Source of the DNA: Liolophura sinensis
Taxonomy: Eukaryota > Mollusca > Polyplacophora > Chitonida > Chitonidae
NCBI RefSeq assembly: GCF_032854445.1
Contig: NC_088298.1
Coordinates: 19,613,976 to 19,677,975, forward strand
Length of the DNA: 64,000 nucleotides
Direction: 5' to 3'
Shown: one piece after another, positions 10,601-22,119 of the stretch
Numbering within the stretch: the stretch's first letter is position 1
Layout: every line of letters starts with the position of its first letter
Notes under the pieces: generated by a model
Seen by the model: the letters and a program-made list of their open reading frames with translations, nothing else
What the model was told of the DNA's origin: nothing
The model's database searches: none
Made by a program: the position numbers and the translations under genes

Positions 10601-13406
10601 CAGCTAAACAAGAAACCAATATAGAGGGTATTACAGAACCGAAAACATATCATTTGTACATAAACTCCTCGGCAGGAAACCAGTATAGAGGGTATTATAA
10701 ATCCCAGAATATAACATTTCTACATAAACGCCTTGGCAGGAAACCAGTAGAGAGGGTATTATAAATCCCAGAATATAACATTTGTACATAAACGTCTTGG
10801 CAGGAAACCAGTAGAGAGGGTATTATAAACCTTTACAGAGGGTATTATAAATCCCAGAATATAACATTTCTACATAAACGCCTTGGCAGGAAACCAGTAT
10901 AGAGGGTATTATAAACCTTTATAGAGGGTATTATAAATCCCAGAATATAACATTTGTACATAAACGCCTTGGCAGGAAACCAGTAGAGAGGATATTATAA
11001 ACCTGTATAGAGGGTATTATAAATCCCAGAATATAACATTTGTACATAAACGCCTTGACAGGAAACCAGTAGAGAGGGTATTATAAACATGTATAGAGAG
11101 TATTATAAATCCCAGAATATAACATTTGTACATAAACGCCTTGGCAGGAAACCAGTATAGAGGGTATTATAAACCTTTATAGAGGGTATTATAAATCCCA
11201 GAATATAACATTTGTACATAAACGCCTTGGCAGGAAACCAGTATAGAGGGTATTATAAACCTTTATAGAGGGTATTATAAATCCCAGAATATAACATTTG
11301 TACATAAACGCCTTGGCAGGAAACCAGTATAGAGGATATTATAAACCTGTATAGAGGGTATTATAAATCCCAGAATATAACATTTGGACATAAACGCCTT
11401 GGCAGGAAACCAGTAGAGAGGGTATTATAAACCTTTATAGAGGGTATTATAAATCCCAGAATATAACATTTGTACATAAACGCCTTGGCAGGAAACCAGT
11501 ATAGAGGGTATTATAAACCTGTATAGAGGGTATTATAAATCCCAGAATATAACATTTGTACATAAACGCCTTGGCAGGAAACCAGTAGAGAGGGTATTAT
11601 AAACCTTTATAGAGGGTATTATAAATCCCAGAATATAACATTTGTACATAAACGCCTTGGCAGGAAACCAGTATAGAGGGTATTATAAACCTTTATAGAG
11701 GGTATTATAAATCCCAGAATATAACATTTGTACATAAACGCCTTGGCAGGAAACCAGTAGAGAGGATATTATAAACCTGTATAGAGGGTATTATAAATCC
11801 CAGAATATAACATTTGTACATAAACGCCTTGACAGGAAACCAGTAGAGAGGGTATTATAAACATGTATAGAGAGTATTATAAATCCCAGAATATAACATT
11901 TGTACATAAACGCCTTGGCAGGAAACCAGTATAGAGGATATTATAAACATGTATAGAGAGTATTATAAATCCCAGAATATAACATTTGTACTTAAACGTC
12001 TTGGAAGGAAACCAGTAGAGAGGATATCATAAACCTGTATAGAGGGTATTATAAATCCCAGAATATAACATTTGTACATAAACGCCTTGGCAGGAAACCA
12101 GTATAGAGGGTATTATAAACCTTTATAGAGGGTATTATAAATCCCAGAATATAACATTTGTACATAAACGCCTTGGCAGGAAACCAGTAGAGAGGATATT
12201 ATAAACCTGTATAGAGGGTATTATAAATCCCAGAATATAACATTTGTACATGAACGTCTTGGCAGGAAACCAGTATAGAGGGTATTATAAACCTTTATAG
12301 AGGGTATTATAAATCCCAGAATATAACATTTGTACATAAACGCCTTGGCAGGAAACCAGTAGAGAGGATATTATAAACCTGTATAGAGGGTATTATAAAT
12401 CCCAGAATATAACATTTGTACATAAACGCCTTGGCAGGAAACCAGTATAGAGGGTATTATAAACCTTTATAGAGGGTATTATAAATCCCAGAATATAACA
12501 TTTGTACATAAACGCCTTGGCAGGAAACCAGTATAGGGGATATTATAAACCTTTATAGAGGGTATTATAAATCCCAGAATATAACATTTGTACATAAACG
12601 CCTTGGCAGGAAACCAGTATAGAGGGTATTATAAACCTTTATAGAGGGTATTATAAATCCCAGAATATAACATTTGTACATAAACGCCTTGGCAGGAAAC
12701 CAGTAGAGAGGGTATTATAAACCTGTATAGAGGGTATTATAAATCCCAGAATATAACATTTGTACATAAACGCCTTGGCAGGAAACCAGTATAGAGGGTA
12801 TTATAAACCTTTATAGAGGGTATTATAAATCCCAGAATATAACATTTGTACATAAACGCCTTGGCAGGAAACCAGTAGAGAGGATATTATAAACCTGTAT
12901 AGAGGGTATTATAAATCCCAGAATATAACATTTGTACATAAACGCCTTGGCAGGAAACCAGTATAGAGGGTATTATAAACCTTTATAGAGAGTATTATAA
13001 ATCCCAGAATATAACATTTGTACATAAACGCCTTGGCAGGAAACCAGTAGAGAGGATATTATAAACCTGTATAGAGGGTATTATAAATCCCACAATATAA
13101 CATTTGTACATAAACGCCTTGACAGGAAACCAGTAGAGAGGGTATTATAAACATGTATAGAGAGTATTATAAATCCCAGAATATAACATTTGTACTTAAA
13201 CGTCTTGGAAGGAAACCAGTAGAGAGGATATTATAAACCTGTATAGAGGGTATTATAAATCCCAGAATATAACATTTGTACATAAACGCCTTGGCAGGAA
13301 ACCAGTAGAGAGGGTATTATAAACATGTATAGAGAGTATTATAAATCCCAGAATATAACATTTGTACTTAAACGTCTTGGCAGGAAACCAGCAGAGAGGG
13401 TATTAT
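10601..13406. repeat. 86-bp satellite array 2 (about 32 units)
   Basis: Same unit as array 1. The first unit (10610-10680) is degenerate (TACAGAACCGAAAACATATC). Larger-scale periodicity is visible: the marker pair CTTGACAGG plus ACATGTATAGAGAG occurs at 11054, 11828 and 13118, spaced 774 bp (9 units) and 1290 bp (15 units), so multi-unit blocks were copied together. Confidence 0.97.
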
Positions 13407-13640
13407 AAACCTGAAAATATAACATTTGTACATAAATGTCTTGGCAGGAAACCAGTATAGGGGGTATTATAAACCCGAAAATATAGCTTCATTTGTACAC
13501 GAACGCCCTAGCAGGAAACCACGGTAGAGGGTATTATAAACCCGGGAATATAATATTCTCACATAAACGCCTTTGCAGGAAACCACTGTAGAGGGCATTA
13601 TAAACTCGAAAATATAGCAGTATTTGGACACAAACGGCTT
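13407..13640. repeat. Degenerate edge units of satellite array 2
   Basis: Near-identical to 2641-2870: single-half units of about 65 bp ending at GGACACAAACGGCTTTGGG. Confidence 0.85.
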
Positions 13641-14811
13641 TGGGTTTTACAATCATGTTGTTTCTACATTACTTTCGCTTCAGTAATCCAGTCCTCAATA
13701 TCACACGTGATATTGTCAGTAATTTACCTAATGTCGGTGGTTTACCCCTAACACCATAGTTTCCACCACCATGCTTGCACTAAACAAACCGCAATCGCGC
13801 AGAAGGGAAAAATTATTGAATCTGTCATTAATCAATCAATCAATCAATCAATCGATCAATCAATCTTTCTTCCTGCCATACCGAGCGAATCGTTTCAAAT
13901 GGGCTTGACATATGTTAAATTGTCACTCATGGAGACAAGTGATAAAACAATGTAGCTGAACGCGTGCCGGAACAATCAACGCCAAGCAGGTGTTAATAAC
14001 TTAACAACACACCGACCAGGTGTGCAACATATGCATGACGCTGGTGCAATGCTTAGAACATTCGCCTTAGAAGAGAAGCCTGAACAGTCCCTCTGTCCTA
14101 CGTGATTTTTAACGTTGAAATACAGCTTGAAAATCTGGATCCATGTGGAACTCATTTTTGACCGGGCCAAGCTCTACAGCACAGGCGCAAGATTTCAACG
14201 CTTTGAAGCCAACAGACATCAGCTGTGCATGCTTCGCAAATCAGTACACCCACTGAAGGATGATGACGTTTGCTTTACTTACCGGGAACAGCGTGAGTTT
14301 TTGATTGGGAGATTCGAACCCGGAATGAATAGATTACAAGGTTACATGTGAACGACTATTTGTCCATCCTTTCTTAGACTGAACTTTTTATGAACATAAG
14401 ACTTCACATTCAGTACAGAGATGAGACTTCATCCACAGGTTGTGTAAAAACGTAAAAGCACATGGTCACAGTTCATTCATGGATGTACATGGCTTTTTGT
14501 TTAGTACAACTTGTGACGCTAGCTAGTGATTTTCGTGAGATAATGGAAACATATTGATCGATGTCGTCTTCCTTACTGTGACGTTCACCGAACGCCTTCT
14601 GAAAGGGTAATATTAGCACCACTAAAAATGGAGTAATAAAGACAAGACAAACACACTCGTACATTGCCCTCGGAACTGATGACATCAACGGGTTACAGAT
14701 GTCCAAAAGCGAAACTACGATTGTCTGGGAAGCTTTCCATGTATAAGGAAAGAGATTAACCGTTGCTGAAGGGAAAAGAACATTTGCTCATGAAGGTTCT
14801 AATAAGGAAAG

Positions 14812-15160
14812 AGAAGTAAACGAAGGCAAAGTTTTTCATCTGGATACTTTCTTTGCGGACTAAGTGAAGTAAACAGCCTAGCGACTATTTAAAGGGAGGC
14901 TAGGGATATGTGAGTAGGAATGAGGTGAAGTAAACGAAGGCAAAGTTTTCATCTGGATACTTTCTTTGCGGACTAAGTGAAGTAAACAGTCTAGCGACTA
15001 TTTAAAGGGAGGCTAGGGATATGTGAGAATGAATGAGGTAAAGTAAACGAAGGCAAAGTTTTCATCTGGATACTTTCTTTGCGGACTAAGTGAAGTAAAC
15101 AGTCTAGCGACTATTTAAAGGAAAGCTAGAGATATGTGAGAAGGAAAGAGGTGAAGTAAA
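14812..15160. repeat. ~113-bp tandem repeat, three units
   Basis: Counterpart of 4046-4510 with one unit fewer; units start near 14812, 14927 and 15040. Confidence 0.9.
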
Positions 15161-15519
15161 CGAATATCCTTTGCAGCAAAGGAATAGATCGTTTGCGTGA
15201 GAAACTTCTCATTTGGAAAGGGATTAAATAAACCGTTTACAAGGTACCCGAAGAAATAAGTCTTTGCGAAGTAATCGTTTGGCGTTTGGTCTATTAAAAT
15301 ACGTTTCTTGTAAAAGTTTCTCTATGGAGTAAGTGAAGCAAATGGTTTACAGTCGGAGCAGAAGGAAAGGTTTCCACATAGACCAGGTGCAGAAGCCGAT
15401 TATTACAGACCAGCTAGAGAACAGTATACAGATGAAAGTCTCCCATTTCACCAGGAAAATATCAAGTAAGTGATTTTTATGTGACTGATATTACGTCCTG
15501 TTGTATTTCATGAGATTTA

Positions 15520-16200
15520 GGAAGTAAAGAGTTTGGGAAGTAAAGTGTTTAGTTCAAGGAATTTGAGAAGTAAAGGGTACTAGTTCATGGAATTTGGGAA
15601 ATAAAGTGTTTAGTTCATGGAATTTGGGAAATAAAGAATTTAGTTCATGGAATTAGGAAGAAAGTATTTAGTTTATGGAATTTGGGAAATAAAGAGTTTA
15701 GTTTATGGAACCGGGAAGAAAAGAGTCTGGGAACTAAAGAATTTATTTCATGGGATTTGGGAACTAAAGAGTTTGGGAAGTAAAGTGTTTAGTTCAAGGA
15801 ATTCGAGAAGTAAAGGGTATTAGTTCATGGAATTTGGGAAATAAAGTGTTTAGTTCATGGAATTTGGGAAATAAAGAGTTTAGTTCATGGAATTAGGAAG
15901 AAAGTGTTTAGTTCATGGAATATGGGAAATAAAGAGTTTAGTTTATGGAACCGGGAAGAAAAGAGTCTGGGAACTAAAGAATTTATTTCCTGGGATTTGG
16001 GATCTGAAGCTTTTAGTATGTGGAGTCAGGGAAATAAAGAAATAAAGAAACTAAAGAGTTTGGGAACGAAAGAATTTGTGAATTAAAAGAATTTTGGAAC
16101 TAAATAGTTTGGAATTAAAGAGTTTAGAAACTAAATAATTTGGATACTCAAGAATATGGGAACTAAAGAATTTGGAAATTAAGATTCTACGAACTAAAAC
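15520..16200. repeat. 30-bp tandem repeat, copy 2
   Basis: Counterpart of 4860-5480 and about 70 bp longer, consistent with two extra units plus small indels. Confidence 0.9.
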
Positions 16201-16223
16201 GTCCAGGAGTCATTCATACTTAA

Positions 16224-16360
16224 TGACGGCCGGCATTAAGGTGGTAGAAAACCGGGCAGAGCCCGACGGGAACCTACGACCATCCGCAGATTGTTGAGCG
16301 GCCTTCCTGTGACACTTGAACTCATGGCGACCGCATTGGTCACAGCATTCGTGAGGTATC
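16224..16360 (-). mobile_element. SINE-A fragment, copy 2 of the one at 5511
   Basis: Same truncated element as 5511-5650, carried along by the segmental duplication. Confidence 0.7.
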
Positions 16361-16375
16361 TTTACGGATAATACT

Positions 16376-16592
16376 CTCAAAAAAATAATGCATTAAATTC
16401 AACACAAAGTCTGTTTGAGTGATGTTATTCCAGCAGATTATTCTGTTAAATATAGCACACCTGTTCTATCAATTCAACACGAAGATTGTATGAGTATTAT
16501 GTTGAATATGATGGTTTTTATGTTATAAAAACATAATATATTCTAACATCACTCAGACAACAGATTCTTTATTGAAATTAACCAATTATTTT
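16376..16592. mobile_element. MITE family E, copy 2 of the one at 5667
   Basis: Same decayed palindromic element; CTGTTTGAGTGATG left and CATCACTCAGACAACAGA right. Confidence 0.75.
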
Positions 16593-16654
16593 CTCCTTTT
16601 TTGTGTAACACTTTAACACTTTAATATCACTGGAGCCCCAGTGATGTAGTTAGT

Positions 16655-16895
16655 TGATTGCAGCGCAGGATATGTAAAGCCTTATATCGCTGTGAGTTTA
16701 AAGGAGTTCTCCTGCCGTAAGTGGGAAGGTCTTCCAGCAACCTGCGGATGGTCGTGGGTTCCCCCCTTCCCCCGGGCTGCGCCCGGTTTCCACCCACCAT
16801 AATGCTGGCCGACGTCCTATAAGTGAAATATTCTTGAGTACGGTGTAAAACACCAATCAAATAAATAAATAAATACATAAATATATAAATAAAGC
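16655..16895 (+). mobile_element. SINE-A, copy 2 of the one at 5940
   Basis: Contains CTGCGGATGGTCGTGGGTT, CATAATGCTGGCC, ATTCTTGAGTACGGTG and an AAATAAATAAAT tail. The poly-C expansion of copy 1 is absent here (CCCCCCTTCCCCCGGG). Confidence 0.9.
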
Positions 16896-16954
16896 CTTAT
16901 AAACCGGTTTTGTTTGAAACATAGGAAATCATTGCGTTCCAAAATTACTATATT

Positions 16955-17065
16955 TATTTCTTTATTTATTTGATGGTATTTTACGACCACCTCAAGAATA
17001 TTTCACAGTATATACGACTGTGGTCAGCATATATGATGGGAGGACACTGTTCAGTGACCGGGGGA
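16955..17065 (-). mobile_element. SINE-A 3' fragment, copy 2 of the one at 6228
   Basis: TTTATTTATTTGATGGTATT, CTCAAGAATATTTCAC and GTCAGCATATATGATGGG, minus-oriented and tail-side only. 17066-17535 beyond it, which would lie 3' of the gypsy-like integrase, shows no recognisable LTR. Confidence 0.75.
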
Positions 17066-17535
17066 AACGTTATCTACATGTTAGCGTTGTTAGCTGGAAG
17101 AGAGAGAGAGCGCCCCTGTTTAGACGGGGAGGAGGGGATAACTTTTACTTTAGAAAAACTAACACAAGCACGGGGTCAGTACTGTCTTCGTATCAAGCAC
17201 TTGAACGCGGCATTTAAAGTACAAGGTCATAGCAACTGCATGGTAAAAAAAAAAACTGGTAATGAACTTGAATAATGGGATTAACAGTCTCAGAAACACG
17301 ATGATCACTTGAAAGAAGGGTGCCAACCTTGGAGAGACTGACCTCATCCCCCTGGGGATTATTCTGGCCCAAAGTAAACATGGTATTTACCTCACAATAA
17401 AGTCATTTAGATGGCAGTAGGGTGGTATAATGTGTTCGCCGAGTGTCCGTCAACATCAGATGTGGACAACAACGGGTATTTGTGGTAGGACGAGTGGAGA
17501 TGAAGTCGAAGAAGGACACGTAGAAAAAGTCTACT

Positions 17536-18010
17536 CTAAAGCAGTCCGAGAACCAAAAAAATCTTCCTTACACGGCACGAGTCGCCAGCCATAGTGGTAA
17601 CAAGATATGAGTCGCGAGACTTGGATTTATTACGATCGGAATGGAGGCATACAAGGTCGCCGATTTGTATGGTTGGTACGCTAGGTGTTCTTCTGAACGG
17701 AGCCTTGGTTGTCTCACTGTATGGGTGGTTTTTAATCCGATCTGCATGTTGGTCCAAAATAAGCTGGCGATCCGTTATTGGAACGGCGATATTGGTATAC
17801 TGGTCCCTCTGGAGCAACATTTCTCGTACCGATAGTCCTCTGCCTCTGGTTCTGGAGTTAAAGGGTGTAGTGGCCATGGACAGGTGTCAGTAACATACCA
17901 TACCACCCAACGGATTCTGGTGTAGTAGCTCTGACTGCAATTCCTTGATGGCCAATTCGGCCACCGGGTTCCTATTGATGTTTTTGACTCGGCCGAGTTC
18001 AATGGCTATT
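17536..18010 (-). pseudogene. Integrase core end and C-terminal domain remnant
   Basis: Two overlapping minus frames (18002-17775, then 17877-17536) carry, in order, a PVAELAI-ELQSEL-like helix, FNSRTRGRGLSVREM, NHPYSE-T-KAP, and IQIGDLVCLHSDRNKS followed by SRDSYLV and CRVRKI. This is a typical end of Ty3/gypsy integrases in invertebrates, where the GDLV motif starts the C-terminal SH3-like fold. A frameshift separates the two frames. The upstream catalytic core (18020-18270) is not cleanly readable. Confidence 0.8.
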
Positions 18011-18266
18011 CCGTGTTTCAGGAGAACTTCGTCTTTCACAACTTACTTAAAGCCTGGTGCATTGTCTGTCCTGACGACGGTTGCGGGTCCACCCAACGGT
18101 CGTAGTTCAGCGCGAAGTGGAAGGAGGGCATCACTTATTATCCCGTGTTTCACCCAGGAGTGCAGTACAAGTGAAACAAGTCACACATTCTCAGTGGATG
18201 GCACGAAGGGTTCTCAAGACGGATGTCTAGTGAGGTCAGTAACACGCCCAAAATCTGTCGCGGAAC

Positions 18267-18524
18267 TTAGATGCATTCCCTGTCATGTGCGAATGGATCA
18301 CTGCGGCGAGTAACAAGAAGACCATCTTTGGCAATGGAGACAGAGTTAAGGTATCGGTTTACGTCTTTAATGTCAGTTAACTTCTTGGAAGGGTGGACAC
18401 ATAGTTTGAGGTGGGCATGAGCACGGCCTAAATTCTGACAGAAGGGCCAGACAGGCAGAGGGTGTTGTGAAAGAGTGCTTAGTAACATCACTGAGAATGC
18501 CGTTCGGTGAACACAGATGAACAA
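18267..18524 (-). pseudogene. RNase H end / integrase N-terminal linker remnant
   Basis: The minus frame contains SKKLTDIKDVNRYLNSVSIA then DGLLVTRR and ends at ECI. This resembles the linker just upstream of the integrase zinc-binding region in gypsy polyproteins. An overlapping frame (18693-18373) contains [18 protein letters not shown], probably the shifted continuation of the RNase H end (usual pattern N-PSD-A-RN). Confidence 0.6.
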
Positions 18525-18639
18525 GGTTCAGAACGTTGCACAAATGAGTACACTTGACAAGACGGCGTGTCACGGCCAGGGGCATTTCTGCTTCGAAGGC
18601 TGAAGGAACATCAGTGGAACCAGTTTGGTGGCTGATGGA

Positions 18640-18960
18640 AGCCTGGACAGGAATGTAGATACCCATGAGCTGACAGAGAACTTCCCACGACACAGCTTCT
18701 CGAAGGCTTGGGCGAAAGGCTTACTATTCGTAAGGATGCAGGCTTTGTGAGTAAACTATACTACTGTATGTATGGATGAAAGTGTTGCGACCTTACAAGG
18801 GAGCCATGTTACTTGCCGATCTTGAACTTTCGCACAAAAGCAACCAGCGAGATGTTGCTTACCGTTGCGGGTCACATACAGACTTGCTCCGATACCATGT
18901 CTTTTGACAGAGCTGTCTATGACGATCCAGAACTGGTCCTCTAGGCAGCGAAGAAGAATG
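18640..18960 (-). pseudogene. RNase H domain remnant
   Basis: Reading the minus strand from 18945 gives FWIVIDSS followed by VKRHGIGASLYV and GKQHLAG, the opening beta-strand of an RNase H domain with its first catalytic Asp (IDSS). Frameshifts follow near 18835 and 18720. Position between the RT piece and the integrase piece fits a Ty3/gypsy pol. Confidence 0.65.
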
Positions 18961-18999
18961 GCTTTATTAGTAGATAAGGCCTGCTGGCTGAATGAAAAG

Positions 19000-19310
19000 C
19001 CTGGAGTTGCTCTTCAGAACACATGAGTTTATTGTTTGACTGACAGGATCTAATGGAATTACTCGAGCCAACATCTTTAAGCCCCGATAAATGAGCGTAG
19101 GCCATGAACAGTTGTTGGAATTGGACAAGACGCCAGTATAAATTGATCCCTCACGCCAGATCCAACCCAATATGGAGACTGACGAGGGTGAGATGACAGT
19201 CTTGGGAGCGGAAATTCACAAACTCTTCTCCTACAGAGTTTGGAGGAGTCTTCTTCCCCATATAGACAGCAATTCGTCTGGTGTTTGAAGACCACTGTAT
19301 AGATCATCTG
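19000..19310 (-). pseudogene. Reverse transcriptase C-terminal (connection) remnant
   Basis: Minus frames 19307-19077 and 19170-18967 carry PTTVHGLRSFIGA and then K-MLARVIP in another frame. The L-SF-GA...R-IP pattern is the usual sequence after the RT palm in Ty3/gypsy elements. The YxDD active-site strand is not visible, and 19310-19720 is too degraded to read. Confidence 0.6.
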
Positions 19311-19721
19311 TTAGTTTGGCGACTGTGCCCTGCCCTAGGAAATCTCACAGAACTCTGTATATCAGTTCCTCTTAGACGGTCGCTGAACCCGGCATTTCCA
19401 TTGCGAACAGGGCATAAACAAAGAAGCCATGAAAAGGAATAGCAACACCGTGATACGAGCCTTTAGACACAGGATCCGGTAGAATGCACTTGAGAGATCA
19501 ATAGTTATTATATACTTCCGTTAGCCAAATTGGCGTAAGGAGGAGTTCACGAGTGGCATAACCGAAAGTTGAGGTTTGCTATAGCGCAATCAGGAAATGA
19601 TGTCATGAGACGGGAGCCACCATTTGGCTTTTTTTACCAGAAATGGAGGGTCCAGTATTCCACGGTGATCCCAGAGTCGTCAGGGCGTTTGAATACTCTT
19701 ACTTACTATAACTCGTCAAAC

Positions 19722-20299
19722 TTATGCTGAAGTTCGATAGGTTGTCGCGTGAATAAAGGGGGAGGCGTCCTTCTCTTTGTCTGGGTTGAACGAGAAGAAC
19801 TTCTTCTTTGATGTAACTGTACGCAGTACTTTTGCGTTTTCTGTTGTTCTGATTTCATCAATCAGGGAGGGCAGCGCGTGGGAAATTTCTGGTTTTATGG
19901 ATGCCAGTGTTCTGGAGCGCAGTTCTGTGCCATAAGGTTGTTTAATGAGCTTGGAAAAGTGCGGGATGTACCATTCGCAGCCATGTAAGCTAGCGATTAA
20001 ATGTTTAACAGTAGGTGAGAGTTCTTCATCTGGGCTACAGCTGCTCCGTGGTGTTGAATACCGCAATCACGTAATAGTAAATTATCTTCTACAAACGCCA
20101 GAAGGTAGAGATCTTCTAGCCGTTCGTCGGGTTCTAGGCGAATGGTGGAGTCTGGAAAATGTGCATCTGATGACTGAAATCCGTAATGTAGTCGAATTGT
20201 TTGCCGTATGTTGTCAATGGAGGTAGAGTTTTTGACGACTGTATTCCGTGAAATAACTGGCCAATAGTTGGCCACCTGTCCAATCATCAGTTCAAACAA
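19722..20299 (-). pseudogene. Gag-like remnant
   Basis: Two overlapping minus frames: 20299-19997, with [16 protein letters not shown] and [14 protein letters not shown], then 20066-19722, with [24 protein letters not shown] and SLIDEIRTTENAKVLRT. These resemble the capsid-like gag region of invertebrate gypsy elements. The break between frames is near 20000-20060. I see no CCHC zinc knuckle. Confidence 0.65.
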
Positions 20300-20300
20300 A

Positions 20301-21700
20301 GTAACTTTTTGTTGTGTTGTGCGTCATTGTGCTTAATCTACATCCCTACCGTCATCTCTATAGCCATGCATTGGGTACGCCCAGAATTTTCTTTCTCACT
20401 GAGGGCGGACGATGGAAAACGCGGCGAAATTTGGGTCACGTGACAAGGTGTACTGTAGATGATGTCTCCAGCTCCAGGAGTTTACAGTCTCTAACTTAGA
20501 CAGATTCCTCTGCTTAGGTGCTCTGTGTGTGTTGGTCATGTTGGATGTAATGCTCTAGTTACGTACGATACACTTGAAGATGCAGCCATCTGCTTTGCGG
20601 AGGATTTATGTAAGCCTGAGTGGTTGAAATGAACGACAAAAATTGTATTTGGGGAGATGAATACGGTTTGGGCAGAGACGGTATGCAGCTCTCTGACATA
20701 ATTTGTAATACCGTCGTTGAATATTACATGGCTTGTGAAATCAACTGATTTTATGTCTGTGATGGTCCGTAAATGATGCAGACCTGTTCCACAACACTGT
20801 GAAATGGCTCTTCGGCTACACATAACTAAATCGTTGTAAACAATCCCAAAATGATGTCTTATGAGGTAGTTCTGTGTTATCATATGTCCCTTCATGTATC
20901 GAATGGGTAAAGGCTACGTCACAGCTCAGGTCGCGCAATCCGATAGCAACGCATTTGACTGGATAAAATTCTGGCTGCCTGAAAAGATGGCTACCTCGAC
21001 TAAAACCAGCCGTTTGTGCAGTATGGTCATTTTGTTCTGCATGTTATTTTGTGAAATCTCGTTAAAATACTAAAGTATGACAGTTTTTAGAAAGCTTGAA
21101 TATCCTGCCTTTGAATGAAATATGTTTTAGCCAGGTGCTGTCTTGTCCTTCAACGTTGTTACATATTACATGCTAGGGTAGTGCGCCATGTGTAAATAAT
21201 TTCGATTTACTTTCATGTTAATATGACGTGTCTACACCTGCGAGTCCCCAACGCCCTTGATTTGTATCATGAGACAACTATATCATGCTGATGTAGACTT
21301 CCTTTAAATATGACAATCAGACTGCAACTGACCATGTGTATTATGTCACGATATTAGCGACAAAGGTAATCACTGTATATGGTGGTAATACATGGAATAA
21401 GATGTCATCTGACAACCGGTGTGTTTGAGGCAATTATTGGCTGGAATTCTCTGCCTCTGATAACTGAAAACCCAATATAGGCCTACTGACCAGGATGGGA
21501 GACCCGTGCTGTACTCGGGTGAAGTTTTGGTGAAGGTGTACGTGTGATACCGGAAGATCTGGCTCTTTAAAAAAGAAAAGGGCGGCGAAAAAGATCACTG
21601 ACAAATGATTGATTATGTATTTCTAGACTTCATATTTCTTTCTGCATTACTTTTCCAGCATTTTTTTTCTTATGTTTAAGAAGAAACTTTTTGGGGTTTC
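20301..21700. other. Unassigned stretch between retroelement and exon chain
   Basis: A 119-codon minus frame (20895-20536) has no recognised motif and could be 5' sequence of the retroelement. The rest is unique with no element seen. Confidence 0.4.
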
Positions 21701-21702
21701 AG

Positions 21703-21873
21703 AGCAAGACTCGACATCGACAGAGGCGCGCCATTAAAAGACTTCATCTGTAGAGAAGAGATTTTCTATCAAAAGCAACAAAATGTCAATCGAGAATATT
21801 ATATTCTGAAGCCAACCGACTTCCGATCAGTCACCAAAGGGATTTGTGGAAATGGGATCGTGCTCAAGTCAGC
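21703..21873 (+). CDS. Candidate exon 1 (upstream, less certain)
   Basis: Acceptor TTTGGGGTTTCAG, then one base and 56 open codons, then donor GC|GTGAGT. The translation includes APLKDFICREEIFYQK and YYILKPTDFRSVTKG. It has no start codon of its own. It joins exon 3 in frame only through the small exon at 22549, so membership in the gene is an inference. Confidence 0.45.
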
Positions 21874-21884
21874 GTGAGTGTTTG

Positions 21885-22035
21885 GTTTGATTTGATTTAC
21901 TGGTGTTTATCTCCGCACTCAAGAATATTTCACTTATACGACGGCGGCCAGCATTATGGTGGGAGGAAACCGGACAGAGCCCGGGTGAAATTCACGACCA
22001 TTCGCAGGTTGTTGCAGACGCGTGAGCGCATCTGA
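21885..22035 (-). mobile_element. SINE-A copy (3' part)
   Basis: Minus-oriented: GATTTACTGGTGTTTATCTC, CACTCAAGAATATTTCAC, GACGGCGGCCAGCATTATGG and CGGACAGAGCCCGGG. It lies just after the donor of candidate exon 1. The TTTATTT tail is eroded. Confidence 0.85.
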
Positions 22036-22119
22036 GATATACACATTTTGACCATCGACTACTTATAAACTAGCATGATTTTATTCATTCGCCTAGAATA
22101 TTCCTTCCGTGTGTCAACA

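Larger units (their letters stand above)
13407..17820. repeat. Segmental duplication, copy 2
   Basis: Counterpart of 2641-7107. Low divergence with indels mainly in tandem repeats. The small frames 14115-14351 and 14473-14706 repeat those of copy 1 with one to four residue changes. They are not called genes because there is no start context, splice structure or recognisable domain. Confidence 0.95.
17536..20300 (-). mobile_element. Decayed Ty3/gypsy-like retroelement
   Basis: Read on the minus strand, pieces appear in the order gag-like (20299-19722), RT C-terminal region (about 19310-19000), RNase H (about 18960-18640) and integrase (about 18460-17536). This is the order expected for Ty3/gypsy. 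Each piece is open only for short stretches, with frameshifts and stops between, so the copy cannot encode a working polyprotein. I could not find a pair of long terminal repeats flanking it. Its 3' end lies inside the segmental duplication. Family assignment is from memory of motifs, not a search. Confidence 0.8.
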
